Positions 44,513 through 55,948 of a stretch of 64,000 nt of DNA are shown here, one piece after another. A program made the position numbers and the translations under genes. The stretch lies in contig JAJFTK010000120.1 in NCBI GenBank assembly GCA_021372945.1, positions 48,641-112,640 on the forward strand. The letters are read 5' to 3'. Each line of letters begins with the position of its first letter. The first letter of the stretch is position 1. This stretch comes from Planctomycetaceae bacterium (GTDB taxonomy: Bacteria > Planctomycetota > Phycisphaerae > Sedimentisphaerales > Anaerohalosphaeraceae). A model generated the notes under the pieces. That model saw only the letters and a list, made by a program, of their open reading frames with translations. It made no database searches and had not been told where the DNA came from.

Positions 44513-46102
44513 ATGATACGCGGTTTTCGACAGATCGCCGTGCTGACTTTTATCAGCCGGATTTTCGGTATGTTCAGGGATATGGCGTTTGCCTTCTTCC
44601 TGGGCGCCGACAACCTGATGGATGCCTGGGTGATCGCGTTTAAGATCCCGAATCTCGCCCGCGGCATCTTTGGCGAAGGCGCAGCCTCCTCATCGCTGAT
44701 CCCGGTCTACAGCGAAGAATACAAGAAGGATCCCAAACAGGCAAATGTATTGGCCCGTACCGTCTCGACGCTGATCTTTGTCATCCTGACTGGAATCGTG
44801 CTGGCCGGAGAGGTCGGGCTTTTCATTTACATCCTGACCGCCAAGCCGACGGGCAACACCCGCCTGATGCTGATCCTGGCGGGCGTCATGCTGCCGTATA
44901 TGACCCTGGTCTGCACAGTCGCTATCCTTGGCGGCGTTCTCAACGCGCACCGGCATTTTTCCGCGCCGGCCAACGCGCCGACGATATTGAACATCATCAT
45001 GATTTCCGCCCTGGCCGTCAGCGGATGGCTGTTGAAACTGGAACCCAGGTACCAGGTCTTTTTCATGGCCATTTCGGTTCTCATGGCCGGGCTCGTACAG
45101 ATTCTTACACAACTGCTGCCGCTATGGAAAATGGGCCTTTCCATGCGGCCCGCCTGGCAGCTGCGAATGCCTGCGCTGAAAAAGATCATGCTGCTGATGG
45201 GCCCGATGATCCTGGGCCTGACCGCGACGCAGATCAACACGCTGGCCGGCGACATCATCGCAAGGGTCCTGTCGGGCTCCGAAGAAAAAGGGCACTTTTT
45301 CATGTTTTTCGGGCATCAGGTCGCCTACCCCGTCTGGGCGGGGGCGGTATCGAGCCTTTTTTACGGGCAGCGGCTGTACCAGTTTCCGCTGGGGGTGCTG
45401 GGGATCTCGCTGGCAACGGCCATTTTCCCGGTGCTCAGTGCGGCGGCCGCCGAAAAGGACCATGCCCTCATCAGCAGGACCATTGGCAGAGGGATACAGG
45501 CCACGTTTTTTGTGGCCTTGCCGGCGACGGTCGGTCTTATCCTGATCGCCCGCCCGCTTGTGACTGTCCTGTTTGAACGAGGCAGGTTCACCGCCAACGA
45601 CAGCCGCATTACGCAAGGCGTGCTGATCTGCTATTCTATAGGGCTATGCGGGTATTTCCTTCAGCAGGTGGTGACGCGGGCATTCTACGCGATCCAGGAT
45701 TCCAAGTGGCCCGCACGCACGGCGGCGCTGTCGGTGGCGGTCAGCATCGCGTTGAACCTTGTGCTGATCTGGCCGCTGGGTGCGGCGGGCCTTGCGCTTT
45801 CGACGGCGTGCTGTTCCTACTTGCAGGCTCTTATCCTGCTGCTTGTCCTGGGCCGGCAATTCAAAGGCTGGTTTGAGCCGGGCGATACGCTGTGCTTCAT
45901 TAAGACAGTGACCGCGACGGCGATCATGCTGTTGGCGGGATTGGCAGTCCTCAGATTCACTTCCGGCTGGCCCGTCAACCACCGGTTTGACCTTCTCAGG
46001 ATTATTGTGTCGGTCGCGGTTTGCGGAGGGGTTTTTATTATCGCTTCGTGGCTCTTGAAAAACCGGATGCTTTCACTTCTCACCGGTTCTCACAAATCCT
46101 GA
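44513..46102 (+). CDS. murJ: Lipid II flippase MurJ (MviN)
   Basis: A 529-residue membrane protein with about 13-14 segments. The N-terminus (AVLTFISRIFGMFRDMAFAF, GADNLMDAWVIAFKIPNLAR, FGEGAASSSLIPVYSEE) is diagnostic of MurJ, which flips lipid II for peptidoglycan synthesis. Length is normal. The ATG at 44513 is chosen because conservation starts there and AAAGGA lies ten bases upstream. It stands alone between two terminated or promoter-led units. Its presence supports a peptidoglycan-containing planctomycete. Confidence 0.92.
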   Translation: MIRGFRQIAVLTFISRIFGMFRDMAFAFFLGADNLMDAWVIAFKIPNLARGIFGEGAASSSLIPVYSEEYKKDPKQANVLARTVSTLIFVILTGIVLAGEVGLFIYILTAKPTGNTRLMLILAGVMLPYMTLVCTVAILGGVLNAHRHFSAPANAPTILNIIMISALAVSGWLLKLEPRYQVFFMAISVLMAGLVQILTQLLPLWKMGLSMRPAWQLRMPALKKIMLLMGPMILGLTATQINTLAGDIIARVLSGSEEKGHFFMFFGHQVAYPVWAGAVSSLFYGQRLYQFPLGVLGISLATAIFPVLSAAAAEKDHALISRTIGRGIQATFFVALPATVGLILIARPLVTVLFERGRFTANDSRITQGVLICYSIGLCGYFLQQVVTRAFYAIQDSKWPARTAALSVAVSIALNLVLIWPLGAAGLALSTACCSYLQALILLLVLGRQFKGWFEPGDTLCFIKTVTATAIMLLAGLAVLRFTSGWPVNHRFDLLRIIVSVAVCGGVFIIASWLLKNRMLSLLTGSHKS

Positions 46103-46159
46103 CGACAAAGTTCTGCGATTTTCGTCCCTGAATTAGGCAATTTTCTCAATCGGCTGCAA

Positions 46160-46187
46160 TTGACAAACGTGTGATTGCCGATATAAT
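46160..46187 (+). promoter_or_regulatory. Consensus promoter for the YbaK-like gene
   Basis: TTGACA (46160-46165) and TATAAT (46182-46187) with 16-base spacing, 35 bases before the start codon. Confidence 0.85.
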
Positions 46188-46221
46188 CCAGCAATAAAGT
46201 TAAAAGAAGCGGAGGTGTCCA

Positions 46222-46683
46222 ATGAAAGTGGTTGAGCTGTTGGATTCAGCGGGCATTCACTACGAAATGAGCCAACACCGTCCGACGTTTACGGCCCAGC
46301 AAGTGGCCGCCGAAGAACACGTCTCCGGCAGGTACGTGGCTAAACCGGTCGTGATCAAAGCCGACGACGAGTTTTACCTGTGCGTACTGGCGGCTTGCTG
46401 CAAGATCGACTTTGACGCCCTCAAGCAGACGCTGGGCGTCGAACGAATTGAATTAGCCGATGAGGATGAGTTGGGCAGGCTATTTAAGGATTGTGCGGTG
46501 GGCGCCGAACCGCCGTTCGGTCAGTTGTACGGCCTGCCGACGCTTTTGGACAAGGGCCTGGAAGAAGATGAATTCATCATTTTCCAAGCGGGGAATCACG
46601 AATCGGCCATCCGCATGGATATGGAGGACTTCAAAAACCTGGCCAGGCCACGCGTTTTGAAGTTCAGTTATCACATGCAATGA
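46222..46683 (+). CDS. YbaK/ProX-type aminoacyl-tRNA deacylase domain protein
   Basis: A 153-residue single-domain protein of the YbaK/EbsC superfamily: HRPTFTAQQVAAEEHVSGRY, the Lys-containing AKPVVIKADDEFYLCVLAA, DCAVGAEPPFGQLYGLPTLL and GNHESAIRMDMEDF. Relatives remove wrongly attached amino acids from tRNA, especially Cys- or Ala-tRNA-Pro. GCGGAGGTG precedes the ATG. It is followed after 39 bases by the TPR lipoprotein, possibly on one transcript. Confidence 0.85.
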   Translation: MKVVELLDSAGIHYEMSQHRPTFTAQQVAAEEHVSGRYVAKPVVIKADDEFYLCVLAACCKIDFDALKQTLGVERIELADEDELGRLFKDCAVGAEPPFGQLYGLPTLLDKGLEEDEFIIFQAGNHESAIRMDMEDFKNLARPRVLKFSYHMQ

Positions 46684-46722
46684 CCGATGAAATCAGGATT
46701 GTTATAAGGATCTGGAGAACCG

Positions 46723-49155
46723 ATGGACAGGTATGCGGGGTATTTCTTAACGGTCAGCGCGCTCATTCTATCTGCTTGCGGGAACTCATTGGCGGCTGAA
46801 GAGAGACTGTTTTCCGAAAACACCGCCGCCCTCTTCGCCAAACAGGCCCAGGAACTCTACCAGCTGGACCCCTTGAACAGCAGGCAGGTGGAACAGGCCA
46901 TGACGCTGCTGGACGCGGCGATCGAACTGGACGAACGTTCGACCGAATTGCCTCAAATGGTCCTGACCATTGGGGCCAGTGCATGCTTTACGGGAAAGGA
47001 TTATACGCCAAGGCTGGCCTGGGCGCTGGAGCGATACGTGGGCAGCCGCACCGACCTGCAAGTGACCAGTGACGCGGTCAAATGCATGCTTGAGCATCTC
47101 AATTCGCGAGAAGAGCGCGAAAAGCTTCTTGGCCAGCTTCTCAATAAATACCATACAGCCAATCCGGCGTTTGCATCCGAACTGGCGACTCAGCTTGGAC
47201 TCCTGGCCGCCGAGAAGGCGGACAACCAGCAGGCGGTACAGGATCTGAGCATCGCGTGCAGTCTGAATCGCTATAACCAGCTTGCCTTTGTCAAGCTGCA
47301 GGAACTGACGGCGGGACAGAATCTGACCGTCAAGCCCGAAGCGTACATTGTTCAGCTTCGCACGGCGCTGGATATCAACCCTTACGATCTTCGCTTGGCC
47401 ATGTTTTACGGCCAGGCGCTGCTGCGCCAGCAGCTTTATGAACAGGCTGAAAAGGCCTACGACTACGCCTGGCGGCTGTACCAGGGCGCTGCCTCCGATA
47501 GACCTTTGCCGGATGACCTGCTGACGGGGTGGCTGACGAGTTGTTATCTGACCCCTTCTCTGCAGTCAAAATGTGTTGAATTGGCTGACAAGTATCGCCA
47601 AAAAGATCGTCTTAACCTGACCCTGGAGGCATTGGCCGGAAAGGCCGCCGCCAAAATGGGACAAGTCGATAAGGCCCGATCGATCCTAGAGAACGCCGCT
47701 GGCCGGGCGGAGCGTCTCTTGCAGCAAACGGAAGTGACCGGGCCGATCCAGCCGGAGGAGTTGGCCTGGTTCTACAGCTTTGCGCTGCAGCAGCCGGAAA
47801 AAGCATTGGCCTGGAGTAACCAGGCCTACCAGCAGGCGCCGGACAGACCCGGCGTGCGGGCGCTGTTTGCCTATACGCTGGCGCAGTCGGGCCAGAACGA
47901 ACTGGCGCAAAAAGAAGCCGAGCCCTTGAAAGACACCGACCAGGTCGCCGCCCTGACGATGGCCCTGGTTCAAATGTCACAGGACAATAAGACGCAGGCG
48001 ATCGAGACCTTGCGGGCGGCGATCGCAATGGAGCCGTATTCCTTTGTTGCCGAAAAGGCGTTCAATATGCTTGGCGACCTGGGATCCGATTATGTCCAGC
48101 CGCTCGCGGTGGAATCGGTGCGAAACGCCCTGGAGGCCGCGTTTGGAAATCAGATTATGCCGGACTTCATGCCGCCTTCGAAGCGATTCACCGCCAGGCT
48201 TTTGTTCAGCGGGTCGGAGTTCTTTTACGCAGCCGATTTCGGAGCCAGGGTCATCATTGAGAACATCGGCACAGGTCCCCTGGTAATCACCGATGAGGCA
48301 TTTCTGAACGGCCGCATCCGCGTGGATGCCTTTGTCCGCGGTGACCTTCAGGCCGAGATCCCCAATATCGTCCTGAAAACGGTCAGACCTTCAAAGCCGA
48401 TCATGTCCGGCGAACACCTGTCCATACCGCTGGATGTACAGACGGGCAAGCTCCTGAGACTTTTACGCACGTATCCGCAGGCCTCTTTCGAGATCGAGTT
48501 CGTTCTCTACCTCGACCCGGTGACCGATAATAAGAACCAGCCGGCAAACAACCTCAAGGATATCGCCCCGGTCCGCGCTATCATCCGAAGACCGGGCGTA
48601 TCGCTGACGCGCGATTTTCTGATGCAGCGGCTGGAGACGCTGGCTAAGGGCCAGGAAGGGCAGCGGTTCAGGGCGGTTGAACTCTTGACGGGCCTGCTCG
48701 CCGAGCAGCGGGCATTTCAATTCCAGCAGGCGACCTTCCAGCATGCGCAGGCGGAGCATACGATCCTGGTAGATACGGTTCGAAAGGCCCTGGCTGACGA
48801 TAACTGGAAGATCCGCGTCCTGACGATGGACAGCCTGATGACGCTGGACATTCCGCTGGAGTTCGGAATGGTGCCGAACATCTCCAAAAACCTGACGTAC
48901 TCGCAATGGCCGGTCCGCCTGATGGCGATGCTGGTGCTCGCCAAGGCGCAGCCCGAAACGTTTGACAAGGTCCTTGATTGGGCGGCTCAGTCGGATACGT
49001 ATGGGCTAAACCGCAGGATGGCGATGGCTTTGACGCATACCCCGCCGCAGGCAGCGGCAGACCCCAATTTGGCCGAGGCCGGCAATCCGGATGTCACAGA
49101 GCCGAACATGGTGAATCCAATAGCGCCGATGCAGACAGCACCTGCGGCCCCTTAG
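46723..49155 (+). CDS. TPR/HEAT-like repeat lipoprotein
   Basis: An 810-residue exported protein. The start MDRYAGYFLTVSALILSAC ends in a lipobox (Leu-Ser-Ala-Cys19), so it is probably a lipoprotein. Residues about 30-470 are tetratricopeptide-like helical pairs (for example AQELYQLDPLNSRQVEQAM, LALNPYD-type periodicity, LYEQAEKAYDYAWRLYQG). A beta region (about 480-610) and a HEAT-like helical part (about 620-780) follow, and the tail is Pro/Asn-rich low complexity. I recognise no named family; a scaffold for protein contacts at the envelope is likely. GGAGAA-type binding site lies eight bases upstream. Confidence 0.7.
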   Translation: MDRYAGYFLTVSALILSACGNSLAAEERLFSENTAALFAKQAQELYQLDPLNSRQVEQAMTLLDAAIELDERSTELPQMVLTIGASACFTGKDYTPRLAWALERYVGSRTDLQVTSDAVKCMLEHLNSREEREKLLGQLLNKYHTANPAFASELATQLGLLAAEKADNQQAVQDLSIACSLNRYNQLAFVKLQELTAGQNLTVKPEAYIVQLRTALDINPYDLRLAMFYGQALLRQQLYEQAEKAYDYAWRLYQGAASDRPLPDDLLTGWLTSCYLTPSLQSKCVELADKYRQKDRLNLTLEALAGKAAAKMGQVDKARSILENAAGRAERLLQQTEVTGPIQPEELAWFYSFALQQPEKALAWSNQAYQQAPDRPGVRALFAYTLAQSGQNELAQKEAEPLKDTDQVAALTMALVQMSQDNKTQAIETLRAAIAMEPYSFVAEKAFNMLGDLGSDYVQPLAVESVRNALEAAFGNQIMPDFMPPSKRFTARLLFSGSEFFYAADFGARVIIENIGTGPLVITDEAFLNGRIRVDAFVRGDLQAEIPNIVLKTVRPSKPIMSGEHLSIPLDVQTGKLLRLLRTYPQASFEIEFVLYLDPVTDNKNQPANNLKDIAPVRAIIRRPGVSLTRDFLMQRLETLAKGQEGQRFRAVELLTGLLAEQRAFQFQQATFQHAQAEHTILVDTVRKALADDNWKIRVLTMDSLMTLDIPLEFGMVPNISKNLTYSQWPVRLMAMLVLAKAQPETFDKVLDWAAQSDTYGLNRRMAMALTHTPPQAAADPNLAEAGNPDVTEPNMVNPIAPMQTAPAAP

Positions 49156-49299
49156 AAAAATCCGGACCTTCAGTGTCCCGATAGCACCTCTAAAAAGGTA
49201 AAATTCGTAAAAAAAACTGTTGTATTCACTGTTTGAATTTTGTAAACTTCCGAACCTGCTAAGTAATTTTAATGTTTAGATTTATGAAAGGATTAGATC

Positions 49300-49473
49300 A
49301 TGCCGGCCAAGGTTGATAAGAGTGTTTGCTCCGGTTGCGGCGCCTGTGTTGACGCCTGCCCGAGTGAAGCCATCGAAATGCAGGAAAACAAAGCCTGCGT
49401 CGAACCTAATAGCTGTGTTGATTGCGGCGTGTGCGTGGACGAGTGCCCCGTGCAGGCCATCAGCATGGAGTAG
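49300..49473 (+). CDS. 2[4Fe-4S] ferredoxin, small
   Basis: A 57-residue protein beginning MPAKVDKSVCSGCGACVDAC. Two classical CxxCxxCxxxC(P) clusters are complete: Cys10, 13, 16, 20 and Cys39, 42, 45, 49, with an extra Cys33. It is a clostridial-type ferredoxin that carries low-potential electrons, fitting an anaerobic lifestyle. GAAAGGA lies eight bases upstream of the ATG. The gene ends only six bases before tRNA-Glu. Confidence 0.95.
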   Translation: MPAKVDKSVCSGCGACVDACPSEAIEMQENKACVEPNSCVDCGVCVDECPVQAISME

Positions 49474-49479
49474 CGGTAC

Positions 49480-50727
<1,248 letters not shown>

Positions 50728-50729
50728 GG

Positions 50730-51203
50730 CTAGACCCTCATGCCGCTGATGGCCGTCTCAAAGACCATCTTATCGCCAACGACGCCCTGTACCTGCGCCC
50801 AGAACTGCCGGCTGCGGACCCGATTGATATGCGCCAGCAGGTAAAGGCGGTCGCCGGGGACTACCGTGTCACGGAACCGTGTATCCTCGATGCCCGAAAA
50901 GCCGATAAAGCCTTCCAGGCCATAAATCCTCTTCATGAAGAAACTGCACACCTGCGCGGCGGCCTCGACCATGATAACGCCCGGCATGATGGGCCGGCCG
51001 GGGATATGGCCGCGGTGCCAGAATTCATGGTCGGTGACATCTTTGTAGCCAAGGCAAAGCATTTTTCCAAGATCGTGCCAGATCACGCCGTCCAATTGAC
51101 ACATTTCAAAGGATTGCGGGTTTACCTTGGCGATTTCTTCGCGGCCAAATTCGACGCGTGTAAGATCAATAGCTGTAAGATCAATGAACCGGGCAGGGGG
51201 CAT
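50730..51203 (-). CDS. FabZ-like (3R)-hydroxyacyl-ACP dehydratase
   Basis: A 157-residue hot-dog protein with the FabZ signature GHIPGRPIMPGVIMVEAAAQ; His66 and Glu80 are the catalytic pair. FabZ removes water from 3-hydroxyacyl-ACP in fatty-acid synthesis. It differs from canonical FabZ in the upstream HEFWHRGH word and is not next to lpx or fab genes, so it could be a paralogue with a special acyl substrate. GAGG precedes the ATG; the UvrC-like gene follows at two bases. Confidence 0.8.
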   Translation of the reverse strand: MPPARFIDLTAIDLTRVEFGREEIAKVNPQSFEMCQLDGVIWHDLGKMLCLGYKDVTDHEFWHRGHIPGRPIMPGVIMVEAAAQVCSFFMKRIYGLEGFIGFSGIEDTRFRDTVVPGDRLYLLAHINRVRSRQFWAQVQGVVGDKMVFETAISGMRV

Positions 51204-51241
51204 TCGTACCTCGAGAAAGTAGTGACTATTTACAAAAACAA

Positions 51242-51271
51242 ATTGACCCCTCGCAAAAGCGGGGGGTCAAT
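51242..51271 (-). terminator. Intrinsic terminator of the histone-H1-like gene
   Basis: ATTGACCCC and GGGGTCAAT form the stem with an inner CGC/GCG around AAAA; read on the minus strand it is followed by TTTGTTTTT. Confidence 0.85.
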
Positions 51272-51291
51272 GATTGCATCAGATTCGAAAC

Positions 51292-51465
51292 CTATTCCGT
51301 GGAACGGATTTCCAGAACAGTATTGCGAACGGTCTGCGCCGCTTGCTTGATCATCTGCATTTGTTTGCGGACGCGGGTTCCGGCGGCCTTGTTGCCGCCC
51401 TGAGCCTTGTTAATATCCGCTTCGATTTCCGCCACCAGTCTCTTGAGTTCTTCGTATTCCTGCAT
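51292..51465 (-). CDS. Histone-H1-like small basic protein
   Basis: A 57-residue protein starting MQEYEELKRLVAEIEADINK, then QGGNKAAGTRVRKQMQMIKQ and an AAQTVRNTVLEIRS end. This matches the short histone-H1/Hc1-like family known from planctomycetes and chlamydiae: a helical N-terminal part with the conserved NKAAGTRVRK word, here without the long Lys/Ala/Pro tail. It probably binds DNA and helps to organise the nucleoid. A perfect TAAGGAGGTA ribosome binding site and a strong terminator suggest high expression. Confidence 0.9.
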   Translation of the reverse strand: MQEYEELKRLVAEIEADINKAQGGNKAAGTRVRKQMQMIKQAAQTVRNTVLEIRSTE

Positions 51466-51567
51466 GTATACCTCCTTAGAAGTACAGTTAAAAAAGATTA
51501 ATTTTCCATGGAATAAACGAACGTTTTACAACTCGAAAACGAATTTTTCAATCTAAATTCTCAAAAA

Positions 51568-52044
51568 TCACCCAAACAATTTCAGCGTCAGTTCAGCGAC
51601 GCGCTGTCCCCTGCGGGCACATTGGCCCAGCACGCGGTCATCGGGTTTGCCGATGGAGACCGGGCCGTAGTGGTCGCCCTGGGGGTCGCCCTGTACGATC
51701 ATCCCGTGGATCAGCATCATGTTGTTGATCTCGCAGATGGTTGTTTCGTTGCCGCCGCCGATATTTGCCGAACTGCTGAAGGCGGCTCCGACCTTGCCAT
51801 CCAGCTTGCCATGCCTGCTGACCGACTCATCGAACATTTGCGCGATCGCGGCCGCTGCTCGCCCGTAGTACGTTGGCGAACCCACCACGATCGCATCGGC
51901 ATCCACTAATTCGTCAACCTTGACGTCCGCCACAGCCTTACAGCGGCTCGGCAGGCCGGCCCTGTTCATCGCTTCGCCAATGGCATTGGCCATTGTTTTG
52001 GTATTGCCGCTTCGGCTATAGTAAATAACCAAGCCCTTGGGCAT
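51568..52044 (-). CDS. Flavodoxin/WrbA-like NAD(P)H:quinone oxidoreductase family
   Basis: A 158-residue flavoprotein fold: LVIYYSRSGNTKTMANAIGE is the FMN phosphate loop, DAIVVGSPTYYGRAAAAI the second FMN contact and AFSSSANIGGGNETT the third. It probably carries electrons or reduces quinones in the cytoplasm. The ATG at 52044 has AAAGGA six bases upstream and directly follows the LolA-like stop (52046), making it the last gene of a LysR-HAD-LolA-flavodoxin unit. Confidence 0.85.
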   Translation of the reverse strand: MPKGLVIYYSRSGNTKTMANAIGEAMNRAGLPSRCKAVADVKVDELVDADAIVVGSPTYYGRAAAAIAQMFDESVSRHGKLDGKVGAAFSSSANIGGGNETTICEINNMMLIHGMIVQGDPQGDHYGPVSIGKPDDRVLGQCARRGQRVAELTLKLFG

Positions 52045-52045
52045 G

Positions 52046-52864
52046 TTATTTCCTTTCATTCCCGGTATTCTTTAACGGTTCTCTATTCTCACGGAAACCA
52101 GAGGGCTTTTCAATCGTAAAAACGGCCTTTTCCAAATTTTTATTTATCTGCAGATTGGAAAAACGGATGTCATGCAAATCGCCCTGGACAGAATAAGCCA
52201 GGATACGAGCCGGCAAGAAAGAGCTATTGTTAATCCAAAAATCTATTTTAGCGTACTCTTTCGCGAAAGGGGATTGCGGATTCGTTGTTAAAAGCAGATG
52301 GATCGAGTCACAGGGGTCCTGTGCCGAGTGAGCCAGAGAAATCGTAAAATCCTTATTTAGTGTCTTGATATCGGAAAAGCCGACAAGCGGAAAATTTTGT
52401 CGAATCAGCTCAAACACATCCGCCGGCTTGTCCTCGGGCGCTTGCTGGAAAGCGTCGATTTGCTTGAGTTTATAATCGATCCGGGTCAGCCAAACACCGT
52501 CAAACAGGTAGTCTTCGGGTCTTTCTTCCGGCTCAAAATCATCTTGCTTAAGATTGTTAAAGTGAATCCTCAAGTGCGAACGCTGATCATCTTTAAGATA
52601 ATAGAGGACGCCCGTTCGCAGGATGTTGGTCGCAAGCAGGTCGGGATCCTCGATGGTCAAATAGAAGATGTCCGTTTGGGCGGAAGTGAGTTTCTGCGTC
52701 GCCGTATGCATGGAGGCCAGAACGTCGTCCAACGCAACCTGGTTGGGTTCAGCGGCTTGCCGAACCGGCGGCGTATTGGGCTCGTTCGGGGACGGAGCCG
52801 CGAATGTCAACAGGCAGCCGTTCAAGACGATAAGAAAGCAGGGCAGTGAAAGTTTGCGATTCAT
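52046..52864 (-). CDS. LolA-like exported protein
   Basis: A 272-residue exported protein with signal peptide (about 1-22). The mature part has an N-terminal Pro/Asn-rich stretch and then a LolA/LolB-like half-barrel pattern (DDVLASMHTATQKLTSAQTD, GVLYYLKDDQRSHLRIHF, DGVWLTRIDYKLKQIDAF, KIDFWINNSSFLPARILAYS). LolA carries lipoproteins to the outer membrane; planctomycete homologues of this length are common but not characterised. AAGGAG precedes the ATG. Confidence 0.7.
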   Translation of the reverse strand: MNRKLSLPCFLIVLNGCLLTFAAPSPNEPNTPPVRQAAEPNQVALDDVLASMHTATQKLTSAQTDIFYLTIEDPDLLATNILRTGVLYYLKDDQRSHLRIHFNNLKQDDFEPEERPEDYLFDGVWLTRIDYKLKQIDAFQQAPEDKPADVFELIRQNFPLVGFSDIKTLNKDFTISLAHSAQDPCDSIHLLLTTNPQSPFAKEYAKIDFWINNSSFLPARILAYSVQGDLHDIRFSNLQINKNLEKAVFTIEKPSGFRENREPLKNTGNERK

Positions 52865-52873
52865 TGTGACTCC

Positions 52874-53470
52874 TTAGGTTGGTTGTTCCAGTTTGCCGAT
52901 GAGAGGCATCAATTCATGCAGGCAGTCGATCGAGTAATCGGCTTCATTCTCGAATTGGTGCGCTTGCGGGTGAGTGCGTATCAGCACGGCCCACGCTCCG
53001 GCGTGCCTGGCCGAACGCAGGTCATGAAGAAAGTCCCCGACAACAAGCGTATCGCGCGGCGCTGCGCCGAATATCCGGCATAGCCTGCGTACGCCGAAGC
53101 CGTCGGGCTTGACCGGTCCGTCCGTGCGGTCAACAATGGCGTCAAACTCCAAGGCGTGCATGGCGGCGACCGCCAGGGCGTTTTGCCGCGTATTGCGCGT
53201 GAGCAGGCCGATCGATATGTTTCGACCGCGCAGATGACCGAATAGCTCATGCACGCCCTCATGCAGGCAGGCGTTCGCGGCCGCCGCGGTCTCATGCTGA
53301 GCCAGGATGAACTGCGCCTTTTGACGCGCCTGGGGTTCCATCGCCTCCATCGCCTCCAGAATGCCGCCATCCAACGGCGAAAGTCCCATTTGGGTCCGGA
53401 TCAAATCGAAATCCAGGAACGGCTTGGTTAACGTGCCGTCCAGGTCAAAGATAACTGCGCGAATCTTCAT
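52874..53470 (-). CDS. HAD-superfamily hydrolase, phosphoglycolate-phosphatase-like
   Basis: A 198-residue HAD-IA protein: AVIFDLDGTLTKPFLDFD (motif I), GLLTRNTRQN (motif II), VKPDGFGVRR (motif III Lys) and LVVGDFLHDLRSARHAG (motif IV). Small helical cap. Substrate unknown; relatives act on phosphoglycolate or nucleotides. Its ATG overlaps the stop of the LysR gene by four bases, so the two are translated together. Confidence 0.85.
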   Translation of the reverse strand: MKIRAVIFDLDGTLTKPFLDFDLIRTQMGLSPLDGGILEAMEAMEPQARQKAQFILAQHETAAAANACLHEGVHELFGHLRGRNISIGLLTRNTRQNALAVAAMHALEFDAIVDRTDGPVKPDGFGVRRLCRIFGAAPRDTLVVGDFLHDLRSARHAGAWAVLIRTHPQAHQFENEADYSIDCLHELMPLIGKLEQPT

Positions 53471-54357
53471 AGCGAAGTATCGAATTCCTTTCGCATCAGG
53501 TCAACCAGGTACTGGGCTGCTTTATTCAACTGATGGTCTTTTCGGACAACGATACCGGTAGGGCGATAGAAATGTTCATTTGAAAACGGGATGGCGACCA
53601 GCGTTCCGGCGGTGACTTCTGTCTGTACGCTGGCCTTGGGCAGGATGCCGATGCCGGCGTTGATCTCGATCGCACGCTTGATGGTCTCCGTATTATCGAA
53701 CTCCATAATCGTCTGAACGGACACATTGTATTCCTTCAGCAAACTGTCCAAATGCACACGCGTGGGGATGTCTTTGGCAAAGGCGATAAATTTCTCTCCC
53801 TGCAGCAGATGCACGTCCATCCTCTCCTGTTTGCTGAGCGGATGTTCGGGCGAACATACCAGCAGCAGGGGTTCGTTTTCAAACGGGAACACCTGAAGGT
53901 TGCGGTTGCGCTTGGGGATGGCGACCACGCCGATATCGATACTGCCCCTCAAAAGAAGGTCGTATATATCTTTGGCATCGAGGTACTCCACCGCCAGGTT
54001 CACGTCCGGAAAGGCTTTTATGAACTTCTTGATATAAGGCTGGAGCGTGTGCATTCCAATACTGAAGATCGACGCCATACGGATGCGGCAGATCGAACGC
54101 GACAGCAGCGACAGATCGCTTTGAAGCTGGTTGTAGCGATCCAGGATGTCCTTGCTGGCACGGTAAAAGATCTCGCCGGGACCGGTTAATTCGATCGGTC
54201 GCTTCTTGCGGTCGAAGAGCTGGATCTTATGTTCCAGCTCAATCTGAGCAACCTGCTGGGAGACGGCTGACTGACTGATGCCGTGAAGCTGGCCTGTCCG
54301 TGAGAAATTTTTCATCTCTACAAGGTCACAAAAAAGCTGCAATGTTTCCAGATTCAT
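53467..54357 (-). CDS. LysR-type transcriptional regulator
   Basis: A 296-residue regulator with an N-terminal winged helix (MNLETLQLFCDLVEMKNFSR, ISQSAVSQQVAQIELEHKI; residues 1-60) and a periplasmic-binding-like effector domain (90-290). Closest in style to the CysB/CbbR group with QLFDRKKRPIELTGPGEIFY. It is divergent from gdhA with a palindromic site in between, so control of glutamate dehydrogenase, and of its own operon (HAD, LolA-like, flavodoxin), is likely. Confidence 0.9.
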   Translation of the reverse strand: MNLETLQLFCDLVEMKNFSRTGQLHGISQSAVSQQVAQIELEHKIQLFDRKKRPIELTGPGEIFYRASKDILDRYNQLQSDLSLLSRSICRIRMASIFSIGMHTLQPYIKKFIKAFPDVNLAVEYLDAKDIYDLLLRGSIDIGVVAIPKRNRNLQVFPFENEPLLLVCSPEHPLSKQERMDVHLLQGEKFIAFAKDIPTRVHLDSLLKEYNVSVQTIMEFDNTETIKRAIEINAGIGILPKASVQTEVTAGTLVAIPFSNEHFYRPTGIVVRKDHQLNKAAQYLVDLMRKEFDTSL

Positions 54358-54409
54358 AATGTAATCTTATTTAATGTATTATTGAACTTTATTGGACTTC
54401 TCGTCTTTG

Positions 54410-55847
<1,438 letters not shown>

Positions 55848-55877
55848 TCCGCGAGAATGCAGCAGGCAATGGAATTG

Positions 55878-55915
55878 AAAATCCCCTTGTCATGAACGGC
55901 GAGGGGATTTTTTTT
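55878..55915 (+). terminator. Intrinsic terminator of gdhA
   Basis: AAAATCCCCT pairs with AGGGGATTTT around a short loop and continues into a T-run, 30 bases after the gdhA stop. Confidence 0.85.
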
Positions 55916-55935
55916 GTGTATCTGGCCGGATTTGC

Positions 55936-55941
55936 TATAAT
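55936..55941 (+). promoter_or_regulatory. -10 box of the uracil-DNA glycosylase gene, leaderless-type
   Basis: TATAAT ends seven bases before the ATG at 55949, leaving no room for a ribosome binding site; a weak TTGTGT lies 16 bases upstream. Same layout as at comF. Confidence 0.5.
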
Positions 55942-55948
55942 CCGCGTT

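Noticed and set aside
55892-55948. Upstream ATG for the uracil-DNA glycosylase
   Set aside because: It lies in the loop of the gdhA terminator and would add a non-conserved extension spanning the -10 box.
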